Notes under the pieces: model-generated
Databases searched by the model: none
What the model was told of the DNA's origin: nothing
What the model saw: only the letters and a program-made list of their open reading frames with translations
Shown here: one piece after another, positions 1 through 5,039 of the stretch
Numbering within the stretch: the first letter of the stretch is position 1
Layout of the letters: every line of letters begins with the position of its first letter
Origin: Pirellulales bacterium
GTDB lineage: Bacteria > Planctomycetota > Planctomycetia > Pirellulales > JALHLM01
NCBI GenBank assembly: GCA_022844585.1
Contig: JALHLM010000451.1
Location: 1 to 5,039 of the forward strand
Direction of reading: 5' to 3'
Length of the DNA stretch: 5,039 nt
Program-made: the position numbers and the translations under genes

Positions 1-46
1 CCAACTTGATCTCTTCCACCTTGCTGGGAGCGGTCTTTTCTGCCAT
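1..46 (-). CDS. N-terminal fragment of a probable sulfite/nitrite reductase (cut by left edge)
   Basis: An ATG on the minus strand (complement of 44-46) opens a frame that stays open to the edge and reads MAEKTAPSKVEEIKL, 15 residues. An in-frame TGA lies 13 codons upstream, and there is no other ATG between, so this start is well bounded. The stretch PSKVEEIK resembles the 'SKVE-x-IK' segment near the N-terminus of plant and cyanobacterial-type ferredoxin sulfite reductases and related nitrite reductases, which reduce sulfite to sulfide or nitrite to ammonia with siroheme and a 4Fe-4S cluster. That is family knowledge applied to only 15 residues, so the product is tentative; none of the cofactor ligands lie in the window. 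No clear Shine-Dalgarno precedes the ATG. The gene is divergent from lysS, separated by 316 bp. Confidence 0.5.
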   Translation of the reverse strand, partial: MAEKTAPSKVEEIKL

Positions 47-83
47 CGATCTTGCCTGGGAAAACGACCGTGCCTGGGGGATT

Positions 84-111
84 CACCACGGAGGCACGGA
101 GAACACGGAGG
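84..111. repeat. Triple CACGGAG short repeat element
   Basis: The heptamer CACGGAG occurs three times in close succession (87-93, 95-101, 104-110), separated by G and AA, giving an approximate 8-9 bp period. Elements of this appearance (runs of ACGGAG or ACAGAG units) are, to my recollection, scattered between genes in planctomycete and related genomes; their function is unknown. It sits about 40 bp upstream of the minus-strand gene start, so it would be in that gene's leader or promoter region. No mobile-element gene accompanies it. Confidence 0.6.
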
Positions 112-139
112 CTATTGGGAGTTACGCACGCAAACCGAG

Positions 140-155
140 AATGTTCGGTAACATT
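140..155. promoter_or_regulatory. 16-bp perfect palindrome, possible operator
   Basis: AATGTT-CGGT-AACATT has perfect 6-bp arms around a 4-bp centre. It lies in the divergent intergenic region, about 94 bp upstream of the minus-strand gene start and 207 bp upstream of lysS. The size and symmetry suit a dimeric transcription factor site, more plausibly for the minus-strand gene because it is closer. No regulator family is identified, and a chance palindrome of this size cannot be excluded. Confidence 0.3.
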
Positions 156-161
156 ATCATC

Positions 162-190
162 ATTGTCGCGTATCCCTCGACACTGACAAT
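162..190. promoter_or_regulatory. Symmetric promoter-like element (weak)
   Basis: ATTGTC (162-167) and GACAAT (185-190) are exact inverted copies 17 bp apart. Because of this symmetry each strand reads a TTGTC(G/A) -35-like hexamer, a 16-bp spacer and a GACAAT -10-like hexamer. On the minus strand the hexamer is TTGTCA, a 5/6 match to TTGACA. It could act as a promoter for the minus-strand gene, whose start is about 116 bp away, or simply as an inverted-repeat protein site. The -10 match is poor, so this is only a candidate. Confidence 0.22.
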
Positions 191-295
191 AGTATACCTC
201 CGCGCATCGGAAAACTCAGCGGCGATTCCGGCGGCTGCCGGGACGCGTTGGCTTTGCCTATTTCGCCCAGGTTTCGCATTCCCGGCGACCTGACG

Positions 296-323
296 TTGAC
301 CCGGTTGGGGGCTTCACTAAAAT
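296..323 (+). promoter_or_regulatory. Sigma-70-type promoter for lysS
   Basis: TTGACC (296-301) matches the -35 consensus TTGACA at five of six positions. TAAAAT (318-323) matches the -10 consensus TATAAT at five of six. The spacer is 16 bp. Transcription would be expected to begin near 330, giving a leader of about 32 nt before the lysS ATG at 363. This is the best promoter match in the divergent region and is correctly placed and oriented. No T-box or riboswitch would fit in so short a leader. Confidence 0.6.
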
Positions 324-362
324 GTTGCGACGCTTTGAGTTAAATCCGCTGATTCCGCGCTC

Positions 363-1955
363 ATGTCCATGACCGAAACGCCCGCGCCTGCTCCCGAATC
401 GGACGATGCCAGCCTGCATGTGGCGGCCCGGCGGGAAAAGTTGCGCAAATTGACGGCGCTCGGCATCGACCCTTGGGGTGGACGCTTCGACGACCACCAG
501 GGGGTCGGCGCGATTCGCCACCGGACGGGCGAGATCTTCTATCAAACCGAAACCGGCGAGCAAATCATCCTGCCGGACGAAGGGACTGATTTCCGTGCTT
601 GGCTGGCCGCGCAGCCCAAAGGGGAATTGCATGGACCGCGCGTCCGCGCCGCGGGCCGCATCGTGCTGCGGCGCACCGCCGGCAAACTGCTGTTCATTGA
701 TATCCGCGATTGGTCCGGACAGGTTCAGATTCTGGTCGGCATGAACCAGGTCGGACCGGAAGGCTGGGAACTGGCGCAGCTGTTGGACCTCGGCGATTTG
801 ATCGGCGTCGATGGCGTGTTGCGACGAACCAAGACCGGCGAATTGACGATCTTCGCCGAACGGTTGCACTTCCTGACGAAGATGCTCGAGCCGCCCCCCG
901 ACAAGCATCACGGGTTGCATGACGTCGAGCTCCGGCAGCGGATGCGGTATCTCGACTTGCTGTACACCGACGGCGCGCAGGAGCGATTCCTGAAGCGCAC
1001 CAAGATCGTCCAATCAATCCGCCGCACGCTGGGCGAGCAAGGGTACGTCGAGGTCGAAGGACCGACGTTGCATACCATCGCCGGCGGCGCCGCCGCGCGG
1101 CCGTTTCTGACGCATCACAACGCGCTCGACATGAAGTTGTTCATGCGGATCGCGTTGGAGTTGCATCTGAAGCGACTGCTCGTCGGCGGCATTGAGCGCG
1201 TGTATGAACTCGGACGCGTGTATCGCAACGAAGGGATCAGTCCGCGGCACAATCCTGAATTCACGATGCTTGAGGTCTATCAGGCCTACGGCAACTACGA
1301 AACGATGATGGAGCTGACCGAGAAGTTGATCGTCGACGCGATTCACGCGACCGGCGATCACTATCAGGTCACCTGGCACGACCAGCAGGTCGATTTCACG
1401 CCGCCGTTCCAACGCCGCAGCTACGACGAGCTATTCGCCGAGCATGTCGGCGTCGATCCGCACGACCACGACGCCATCCGCAAGGTCGCGGCCGAGATTG
1501 GCTTCGACACCGCGGGGCGCGATCCGGATGTGATCAAGAGCGACGTCTTCGAGGAAAAGGTCGAAGACAAGCTGCACGGGCCGATCTTCGTGATCGACTA
1601 TCCGGCCAGCATCTGCCCATTGACCAAGCGCAGCAAGTCGAATCCGCAGATCGCGGAGCGGTTCGAGCTGTACGTCTGCGGCATGGAGTTGGCTAACGCG
1701 TACACCGAATTGAACGACCCGGATATGCAGGAGCAGTTGTTCCGCACGCAGTTGACGGGCCAGAAGGAAGAAGATTCCATGGCCAAGATGGATCACGATT
1801 TCATCCGCGCCCTCCGCCACGGCATGCCGCCGGCCGGCGGGCTGGGCATCGGCATCGACCGGCTGGTGATGCTGTTGACCGGCAGCGCGTCGATCCGAGA
1901 CGTGATTCTGTTTCCGCTGCTGCGGGAGGAGAAAGAAGCTGGGAATGACAAATGA
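363..1955 (+). CDS. lysS: Lysyl-tRNA synthetase, class II
   Basis: The protein (530 residues) charges tRNA-Lys with lysine using ATP in the cytoplasm. The order is: N-terminal RREKL helix with the 'LGIDPWG' segment (about 23-39), an OB-fold anticodon-binding domain (about 91-175), then the class II catalytic core. Motif 1 covers about 227-248, with IAGGAAARPF. Motif 2 is R285-VYRNEGISPRHNPEFT to 301. Motif 3 is GLGIGIDR at 493-500, followed by IRDVILFPLLR near the end, as in bacterial LysRS. About 45 residues (45-90) between the N-terminal helix and the OB fold make it longer at this end than the 505-residue E. coli enzyme. The last residues (KEAGNDK) extend beyond the usual 'FP-x-x-R' end and are largely encoded by a repeat that also supplies the TGA. 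The ATG at 363 follows a good promoter; a second ATG lies two codons on. No strong Shine-Dalgarno is visible. Confidence 0.97.
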   Translation: MSMTETPAPAPESDDASLHVAARREKLRKLTALGIDPWGGRFDDHQGVGAIRHRTGEIFYQTETGEQIILPDEGTDFRAWLAAQPKGELHGPRVRAAGRIVLRRTAGKLLFIDIRDWSGQVQILVGMNQVGPEGWELAQLLDLGDLIGVDGVLRRTKTGELTIFAERLHFLTKMLEPPPDKHHGLHDVELRQRMRYLDLLYTDGAQERFLKRTKIVQSIRRTLGEQGYVEVEGPTLHTIAGGAAARPFLTHHNALDMKLFMRIALELHLKRLLVGGIERVYELGRVYRNEGISPRHNPEFTMLEVYQAYGNYETMMELTEKLIVDAIHATGDHYQVTWHDQQVDFTPPFQRRSYDELFAEHVGVDPHDHDAIRKVAAEIGFDTAGRDPDVIKSDVFEEKVEDKLHGPIFVIDYPASICPLTKRSKSNPQIAERFELYVCGMELANAYTELNDPDMQEQLFRTQLTGQKEEDSMAKMDHDFIRALRHGMPPAGGLGIGIDRLVMLLTGSASIRDVILFPLLREEKEAGNDK

Positions 1956-2040
1956 CGAAATCCGAATGACGAATCAAATCCGAATGCCTGAATGACGAAT
2001 GTGGGCATCGGAATCAGAGTTTTCATTCGACATTCGAAAT
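1942..2040. repeat. AATGACGAAT-type repeat element overlapping the lysS stop
   Basis: AATGAC occurs at 1944, 1951, 1965 and 1991, mostly within variants of GAATGACGAAT or AATCCGAATG. The right part (2024-2037) carries the inverted form CATTCG-A-CATTCG. The element therefore has direct repeats with a partly inverted right flank, and it is less G+C-rich than the genes on either side. It begins inside the last codons of lysS and supplies the stop codon. Similar AATGACGAATGACGAA runs are, to my recollection, common between planctomycete genes; their origin and function are not known. No coding capacity is evident. Confidence 0.6.
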
Positions 2041-2046
2041 AGCAAC

Positions 2047-2064
2047 CACGTTCCCACGAACGTG
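2047..2064. other. Perfect 7-bp stem hairpin upstream of the permease
   Basis: CACGTTC (2047-2053) and GAACGTG (2058-2064) form a perfect inverted repeat around CCAC. It lies 46 bp before the permease ATG. It lacks a following T-run, so it is not a convincing intrinsic terminator for lysS. It could be an operator or a hairpin in the permease leader. No clear promoter was found between lysS and the permease, so read-through from lysS remains possible. Confidence 0.35.
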
Positions 2065-2098
2065 ACGCCGCATACAGGACGTTTACCGGCAACGCGCG

Positions 2099-2104
2099 AA
2101 AGGA
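2099..2104 (+). promoter_or_regulatory. Ribosome binding site of the permease gene
   Basis: AAAGGA ends 6 nt before the ATG at 2111. The purine-rich match and spacing support this ATG as the start, which also places the first transmembrane helix where the family has it (residues 15-41). Confidence 0.5.
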
Positions 2105-2110
2105 TTCGCC

Positions 2111-3685
2111 ATGTATAAGTTTTTGCTCTGTTGGCGCTATCTGCGCACGCGGTACATCGCTTTGGCTTCGATCATCAGCGTCACGCTGGGCGTGGCGACG
2201 ATGATTGTCGTCAATAGCGTGATGGCCGGGTTCTCGCGCGAGATGCAGACGCGCATCCACGGGATTCTTTCCGATGTCGTGTTGGAATCGCAGTCGATGA
2301 CGGGGTTCTTCGACCCGGACCGGCACATGGCCATGGTGCGGGAGATTGCCGGCGACGACATCGAGGGGATGACGCCGACGGTCCACGTGCCTGCGATGCT
2401 GGCCTTCAACTACACGGGCCAGCGCATCGTGCGGCCGATCACGTTGATCGGCATCGATCCGGCGACGTACGGCAATGTTGGCGACTACAGCCAGTATTTG
2501 CAGCATCCGGAAAACCAAAAGAACTTCAGCTTCACGCTCCATGACGGCGGATATCGCACGCGCGATCCGAATGCGAAGGATGCGCCGGAGCGCCCGCAAA
2601 TGGAGGACGCCGGCTGGAAGATGCGCCGCCGTCGCGCGGAACTGGATCGCCTTTGGCGCGAAGAGGATGCGCGGCAGGCCGCGGAACTTGCCGCGGCGAC
2701 GGCGAAACTGGAATCGCCGGATGGCGTTGCCGCCTCGCCCACGGAAGAGAGCGTTGCCGATCCGTTCAAGTCGGCGGGAGCAACCGTTGAGCCGGAAGCA
2801 GCGGAGTTTGATCCCGCGAAGAGCACCTGGCCCGGCATCGTGCTGGGCATCGGGCTGGTGAACTATCAGCGCGGCGATGGGGAAGAGCACTTTCTTTGTC
2901 TGCCCGGCGACGATGTGACGATCACGGTGCCGAGCGCTTCGTCGATGGATACCGAAATCAAGGGAACTTACGACTTTTTCACCGTCGTCGATCTTTATGA
3001 AAGCAAGATGAGCGAGTACGACTCGAGTTTCTGTTTCGTGCCGCTCAAGAACCTGCAGGAACTGCTGCAGATGGTCGACAAGCAAACCGGCATCGGGTAC
3101 GCATCCGCGATCCAGATCAAGCTCAAGCCCGGCGTGAATCCCGATGTGGTGCGAGACAAACTCCGCGCGGCGTTCCCTGAGTTCTACAGCGTGCAAACCT
3201 GGCGCGATAAGCAAGGGCCGCTGCTGGCCGCCGTGCAAATGGAAACGGCGATCCTGAACGTGCTGCTATTCCTGATCATCGCCGTGGCCGGCTTTGGCAT
3301 CTTGGCGATCTTCTACATGATTGTCGTGGAGAAGACGCGCGATATCGGCATCCTCAAATCACTTGGCGCGCCGGGCCGCGGCATCATGGGCATCTTCCTG
3401 ACCTACGGCCTGTCGCTCGGCACGGTCGGTTCCGGGGCGGGCATGGTGCTCGGACTGTTGTTCGCGCTGAACATCAACGAAATTGCCGGGCTGCTCGCCT
3501 GGGTGACCGGCCAGGAGGTTTTCGATCCTTCGATCTACTATTTCTACGAGATTCCGGTCGACATTTCGCCGTTCACAGTGGGTTGGATCGTGCTTGGCGC
3601 CGTGGCGATCGCCGTGATGGCCAGCGTTTTACCAGCGCGCCGCGCCGCGCGACTGCATCCGGTGGAGGCTTTGCGTTATGAGTAA
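2111..3685 (+). CDS. LolC/LolE-type lipoprotein-releasing ABC permease
   Basis: This 524-residue inner-membrane protein belongs to the FtsX/MacB permease superfamily and is closest in pattern to LolC/LolE, which release lipoproteins from the inner membrane for delivery to the outer membrane. Visible transmembrane segments are 15-41, 381-406, about 425-453 and about 488-507, with a large periplasmic domain between the first and second. LolC/E hallmarks are 'EKTRDIGILKSLGA' (407-420, the cytoplasmic coupling region), 'YYFYEIPV' (476-483) and the C-terminal 'LPARRAARLHPVEALRYE' (507-524). 'PGIVLG' (241-246) matches the periplasmic 'PGI-x-LG' motif. Just before it, residues about 148-239 form a hydrophilic insert. 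Its first half (about 164-200) is charged and helix/coiled-coil-prone, its second Ser/Pro/Glu/Ala-rich; typical LolC/E proteins of about 400-415 residues lack it. The gene overlaps the ATPase gene by 8 bp. As no second permease is seen here, it may act as a homodimer. The exact substrate is inferred. Confidence 0.88.
   Translation: MYKFLLCWRYLRTRYIALASIISVTLGVATMIVVNSVMAGFSREMQTRIHGILSDVVLESQSMTGFFDPDRHMAMVREIAGDDIEGMTPTVHVPAMLAFNYTGQRIVRPITLIGIDPATYGNVGDYSQYLQHPENQKNFSFTLHDGGYRTRDPNAKDAPERPQMEDAGWKMRRRRAELDRLWREEDARQAAELAAATAKLESPDGVAASPTEESVADPFKSAGATVEPEAAEFDPAKSTWPGIVLGIGLVNYQRGDGEEHFLCLPGDDVTITVPSASSMDTEIKGTYDFFTVVDLYESKMSEYDSSFCFVPLKNLQELLQMVDKQTGIGYASAIQIKLKPGVNPDVVRDKLRAAFPEFYSVQTWRDKQGPLLAAVQMETAILNVLLFLIIAVAGFGILAIFYMIVVEKTRDIGILKSLGAPGRGIMGIFLTYGLSLGTVGSGAGMVLGLLFALNINEIAGLLAWVTGQEVFDPSIYYFYEIPVDISPFTVGWIVLGAVAIAVMASVLPARRAARLHPVEALRYE
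3664..3685 (+). promoter_or_regulatory. Translational coupling site: internal SD and ATGAGTAA overlap
   Basis: GGAGG at 3664-3668, within the last permease codons, stands 9 nt before the ATG at 3678. The ATPase ATG and the permease TAA share ATGAGTAA (3678-3685). This arrangement supports the 3678 start and suggests that ribosomes finishing the permease re-initiate on the ATPase, keeping the subunits in balance. Confidence 0.6.
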
Positions 3686-4478
3686 CACGCCGTCGCTCGC
3701 TACGACCGACTCCTCGCAGCGCCGCGCCCCGCGGGCCCCACAACGCGTGGCGGCGTCGCCGGCGCCGCAGTTGCCGCGCTCAGGCGAAACGCAATTGTCC
3801 GCGCGCCAGGTGAAGAAAAGCTACCGCAAAGGGCAGGTCTCGATTCCCGTGTTGCGCGGCGTCGATCTGGAAGTCCGCCGCGGGGAGTTCCTGGCGATCA
3901 TCGGCCAAAGCGGCTCCGGCAAGAGCACGCTGTTGCATCTCTTGGGCACGCTCGATGCTCCCGACTCCGGTGAGATTCACTTCGGCGGGCGGCGGATCGA
4001 CAACCTGCCGGCGCGCGATCGCGATGCGCTGCGCAATCGGCAGTTCGGGATGATCTTCCAGTTTTATCACCTGCTGCCTGAGCTGACGATGCTGGAAAAT
4101 GTCCTGGCGCCGCAGATGATCGCGTCCGGCGTGTTTCAGTATCTGCGCCAGCGTAAGGCGCATGTCGAGGCGGCGACGCAATTGCTGTCGCTGGTGGGGT
4201 TGGAGCATCGCCTCAAACACAAGCCGCGCGAGCTTTCCGGCGGCGAAATGCAACGCGCGGCGATCGCCCGGGCGTTGGTCACTGGCCCCGAGGTGTTGCT
4301 GGCGGATGAACCGACCGGCAATCTGGATCATCAGACGGGCCGTGAAATTCTCAACCTGCTGCGCACACTGAACCGCGCGCACCATCTCACGATCTGCATG
4401 GTCACGCACGATCTTTCGATCGCGCAGGAAGCCGACCGCATCGTGCGCCTGGCCGAGGGGCAGGTGGTCGAGGCGTAA
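3678..4478 (+). CDS. lolD: LolD-type ABC transporter ATP-binding protein
   Basis: This 266-residue cytoplasmic ATPase would power the permease encoded just upstream. Motifs in order: Walker A GQSGSGKST (76-84), Q-loop in FQFYHLLPELT (127-137), ABC signature LSGGEMQ (186-192), Walker B and catalytic glutamate VLLADE (206-211), D-loop GNLD (214-217) and H-loop histidine in MVTHD (H244). All residues needed for ATP hydrolysis are present. 'FQF-x-HLLP' and 'ADEPTGNLD' are typical of the LolD/MacB/FtsE group; pairing with a LolC/E-like permease favours LolD over FtsE or MacB. The first 36 residues are a Pro/Ala/Arg-rich, probably disordered leader that E. coli LolD (233 residues) lacks. The start is supported by the upstream GGAGG and the ATGAGTAA overlap, though a later TTG (Leu40) cannot be fully excluded. 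Confidence 0.92.
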   Translation: MSNTPSLATTDSSQRRAPRAPQRVAASPAPQLPRSGETQLSARQVKKSYRKGQVSIPVLRGVDLEVRRGEFLAIIGQSGSGKSTLLHLLGTLDAPDSGEIHFGGRRIDNLPARDRDALRNRQFGMIFQFYHLLPELTMLENVLAPQMIASGVFQYLRQRKAHVEAATQLLSLVGLEHRLKHKPRELSGGEMQRAAIARALVTGPEVLLADEPTGNLDHQTGREILNLLRTLNRAHHLTICMVTHDLSIAQEADRIVRLAEGQVVEA

Positions 4479-4483
4479 TCGTC

Positions 4484-4589
4484 ACACTAACCCGAAGCGC
4501 TAGCGAGGGGGAGACGACGTCGCCACTCAGCGCGCCATCGCGCTGAAGTCCGGCGCCCTCTCCCCCTCGCTAGCGCTTCGGGTTAGTGT
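4484..4589. repeat. Large inverted repeat with 31-bp perfect arms (REP-like)
   Basis: The left arm (4484-4514) and right arm (4559-4589) are exact reverse complements over 31 bp, enclosing 44 bp. Inside, TCAGCGCG (4527-4534) and CGCGCTGA (4539-4546) make an 8-bp stem with a CCAT loop, and CGCC (4521-4524) can pair with GGCG (4552-4555). Transcribed RNA would fold into one long nested hairpin. Each arm also contains the 8-bp palindrome CGCTAGCG. The element begins 5 bp after the lolD stop and ends just before the AGGAGG of the next gene. There is no T-run, so it is not a standard intrinsic terminator, but it could slow transcription or protect the lolD 3' end. The AACCCGAAGCG..AGCGAGGG sequence resembles dispersed repeats I associate with Pirellula-like genomes; no transposase is present. 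Confidence 0.85.
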
Positions 4590-4609
4590 AGGAGGGCCAA
4601 CCATTGAGG
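4590..4609 (+). promoter_or_regulatory. Two ribosome binding sites giving alternative starts for the YraN-family gene
   Basis: AGGAGG (4590-4595) lies 8 nt before TTG at 4604, which is in frame with the ATG at 4619. GAGG (4606-4609) lies 9 nt before that ATG. The stronger ribosome site thus favours the TTG, while codon identity favours the ATG. The difference is five residues (Met-Arg-Pro-Asp-Ser) at an unconserved N-terminus. Confidence 0.5.
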
Positions 4610-4618
4610 CCCGATTCT

Positions 4619-5039
4619 ATGTTACGCGCTCTGTGGAACGACGTGCTTGCGCGGATACGCCGGTATTTTGCGCCGAAGTCGCTTGGGCAGCGGGGTGAGA
4701 TGGCAGCGCGGAAGTTGCTCAAACGTAAGGGCTATAAGATTGTCGGGGGCGGGGAGCGGGACTTTCTTGGTGAGTTGGATCTGGTCGCCGTCGTCGGGCG
4801 GACCGTGGTGTTTGTCGAGGTTAAGACGCGCGCCACGCACGATGCGGGGCATCCGGCCGAAGCGGTCGATCAAGATAAACAGCGCCGGTTGACTCGGCTT
4901 GCGCTCAGCTATCTTCGGCGATACGGTCTACTGGAAAACGCGGTCCGATTCGATGTCGTCGCGATCACCTGGCCCGCGAACGCAAAGCAGCCGACGATCG
5001 AGCACATCGAGAACGCGTTTCCCGCGGTGGGGCGTGCTT
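4619..5039 (+). CDS. YraN/UPF0102 family nuclease-like protein (cut by right edge)
   Basis: The frame runs open for 140 codons to the edge. Conserved features of the UPF0102 (COG0792) family are all present: G26-E27 in 'GEMAARKLL', 'GELDLVA' (51-57) with D54, 'VFVEVKTR' (64-71) with E67 and K69, 'AVDQDKQRRLTRLALSYL' (82-99) and 'RFDVVAI' (110-116). E27, D54, E67 and K69 correspond to the PD-(D/E)XK endonuclease-fold active site related to Holliday junction resolvases, so it looks catalytically intact. Its cellular role is not established; a DNA-processing role is inferred from the fold. Typical members have about 120-130 residues, so only a short C-terminal tail should be missing. The N-terminus has about 22 residues, Arg-rich, before the conserved region. 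The start is ATG 4619 or in-frame TTG 4604. It is separated from lolD by the inverted repeat and could be co-transcribed. Confidence 0.88.
   Translation, partial: MLRALWNDVLARIRRYFAPKSLGQRGEMAARKLLKRKGYKIVGGGERDFLGELDLVAVVGRTVVFVEVKTRATHDAGHPAEAVDQDKQRRLTRLALSYLRRYGLLENAVRFDVVAITWPANAKQPTIEHIENAFPAVGRA

Noticed and set aside
6..293. A 95-codon plus-strand frame in the left intergenic region
   Set aside because: It runs through the CACGGAG repeat and palindromes, overlaps the minus-strand gene start, and has no ribosome site or family resemblance.
258..1013. A 251-codon minus-strand frame opposite the start of lysS
   Set aside because: It is antisense to the N-terminal and OB domains of a clear LysRS and shows no recognisable domain.
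1793..3238. A 481-codon open frame on the minus strand opposite lysS and the permease gene
   Set aside because: It lies antisense to two confidently identified genes, spans their intergenic repeat, is rich in His/Arg/Leu as expected of a shadow frame in G+C-rich DNA, and shows no family motif.
3780..4409. A 209-codon minus-strand frame opposite lolD
   Set aside because: It is the shadow of the well-conserved ABC ATPase frame.
2111..4478. Permease and ATPase as a MacB-type or FtsE/FtsX system
   Set aside because: MacB fuses ATPase and permease in one chain, and FtsX normally follows FtsE and lacks the YYFYEIPV and PVEALRYE patterns seen here; LolC/E with LolD fits better.
4484..4589. Inverted repeat read as an intrinsic terminator or a CRISPR-like array
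   Set aside because: There is no T-run after the stem and only two arms in inverted orientation, so neither fits; a REP-like element is the better description.
1..5039. A previously undescribed multi-gene system
   Set aside because: All genes long enough to judge belong to familiar housekeeping families; the unexplained parts are short repeats and inserts, not a new gene cluster.

Overview
The window (about 60% G+C by eye, four plus-strand genes or gene parts and one gene start on the minus strand) looks like ordinary chromosomal DNA from a Gram-negative-type bacterium, most likely a planctomycete of the Pirellula/Gemmata kind. This guess rests on three things. The intergenic gaps carry short repeat elements of types I associate with planctomycete genomes (CACGGAG triplets, AATGACGAAT runs, an AACCCGAAGCG..AGCGAGGG inverted repeat). 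The lysyl-tRNA synthetase has an extended N-terminal region. The Lol-type permease has a charged, coiled-coil-prone insert. The assignment is an inference and a sequence search would settle it.

Layout. Positions 1-46 (minus) hold the first 15 codons of a gene running off the left edge; its start resembles the N-terminus of plant/cyanobacterial-type sulfite or nitrite reductases. Positions 47-362 are a divergent intergenic region with a triple CACGGAG repeat, a 16-bp palindrome, a weak symmetric promoter-like element and a good sigma-70-type promoter (TTGACC-N16-TAAAAT) just before lysS. Positions 363-1955 encode lysyl-tRNA synthetase (class IIb), whose stop codon lies inside a second repeat element that fills the start of the next gap (1956-2110). 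Positions 2111-3685 encode an FtsX/LolC-LolE-like permease and 3678-4478 its LolD-like ATPase; the two overlap by 8 bp (ATGAGTAA) and form a tight two-gene unit. Positions 4479-4618 hold a large hairpin-forming inverted repeat with perfect 31-bp arms. Positions 4619-5039 encode a YraN/UPF0102 family protein cut by the right edge.

Functionally, the permease and ATPase would together extract lipoproteins from the inner membrane for transport toward the outer membrane. Only one permease gene is present, so a homodimeric permease (as in LolF-type systems) is the simplest reading, unless a second permease lies elsewhere. lysS next to a lolC-lolD pair is, to my recollection, an arrangement seen in other bacterial groups, and need not imply a shared function. 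I see no CRISPR array, tRNA, rRNA, transposase, phage gene or defence gene, and nothing that amounts to a new biological system. The best leads are the repeat elements in each gap, especially the 31-bp inverted repeat, and the inserts in the permease and the synthetase.
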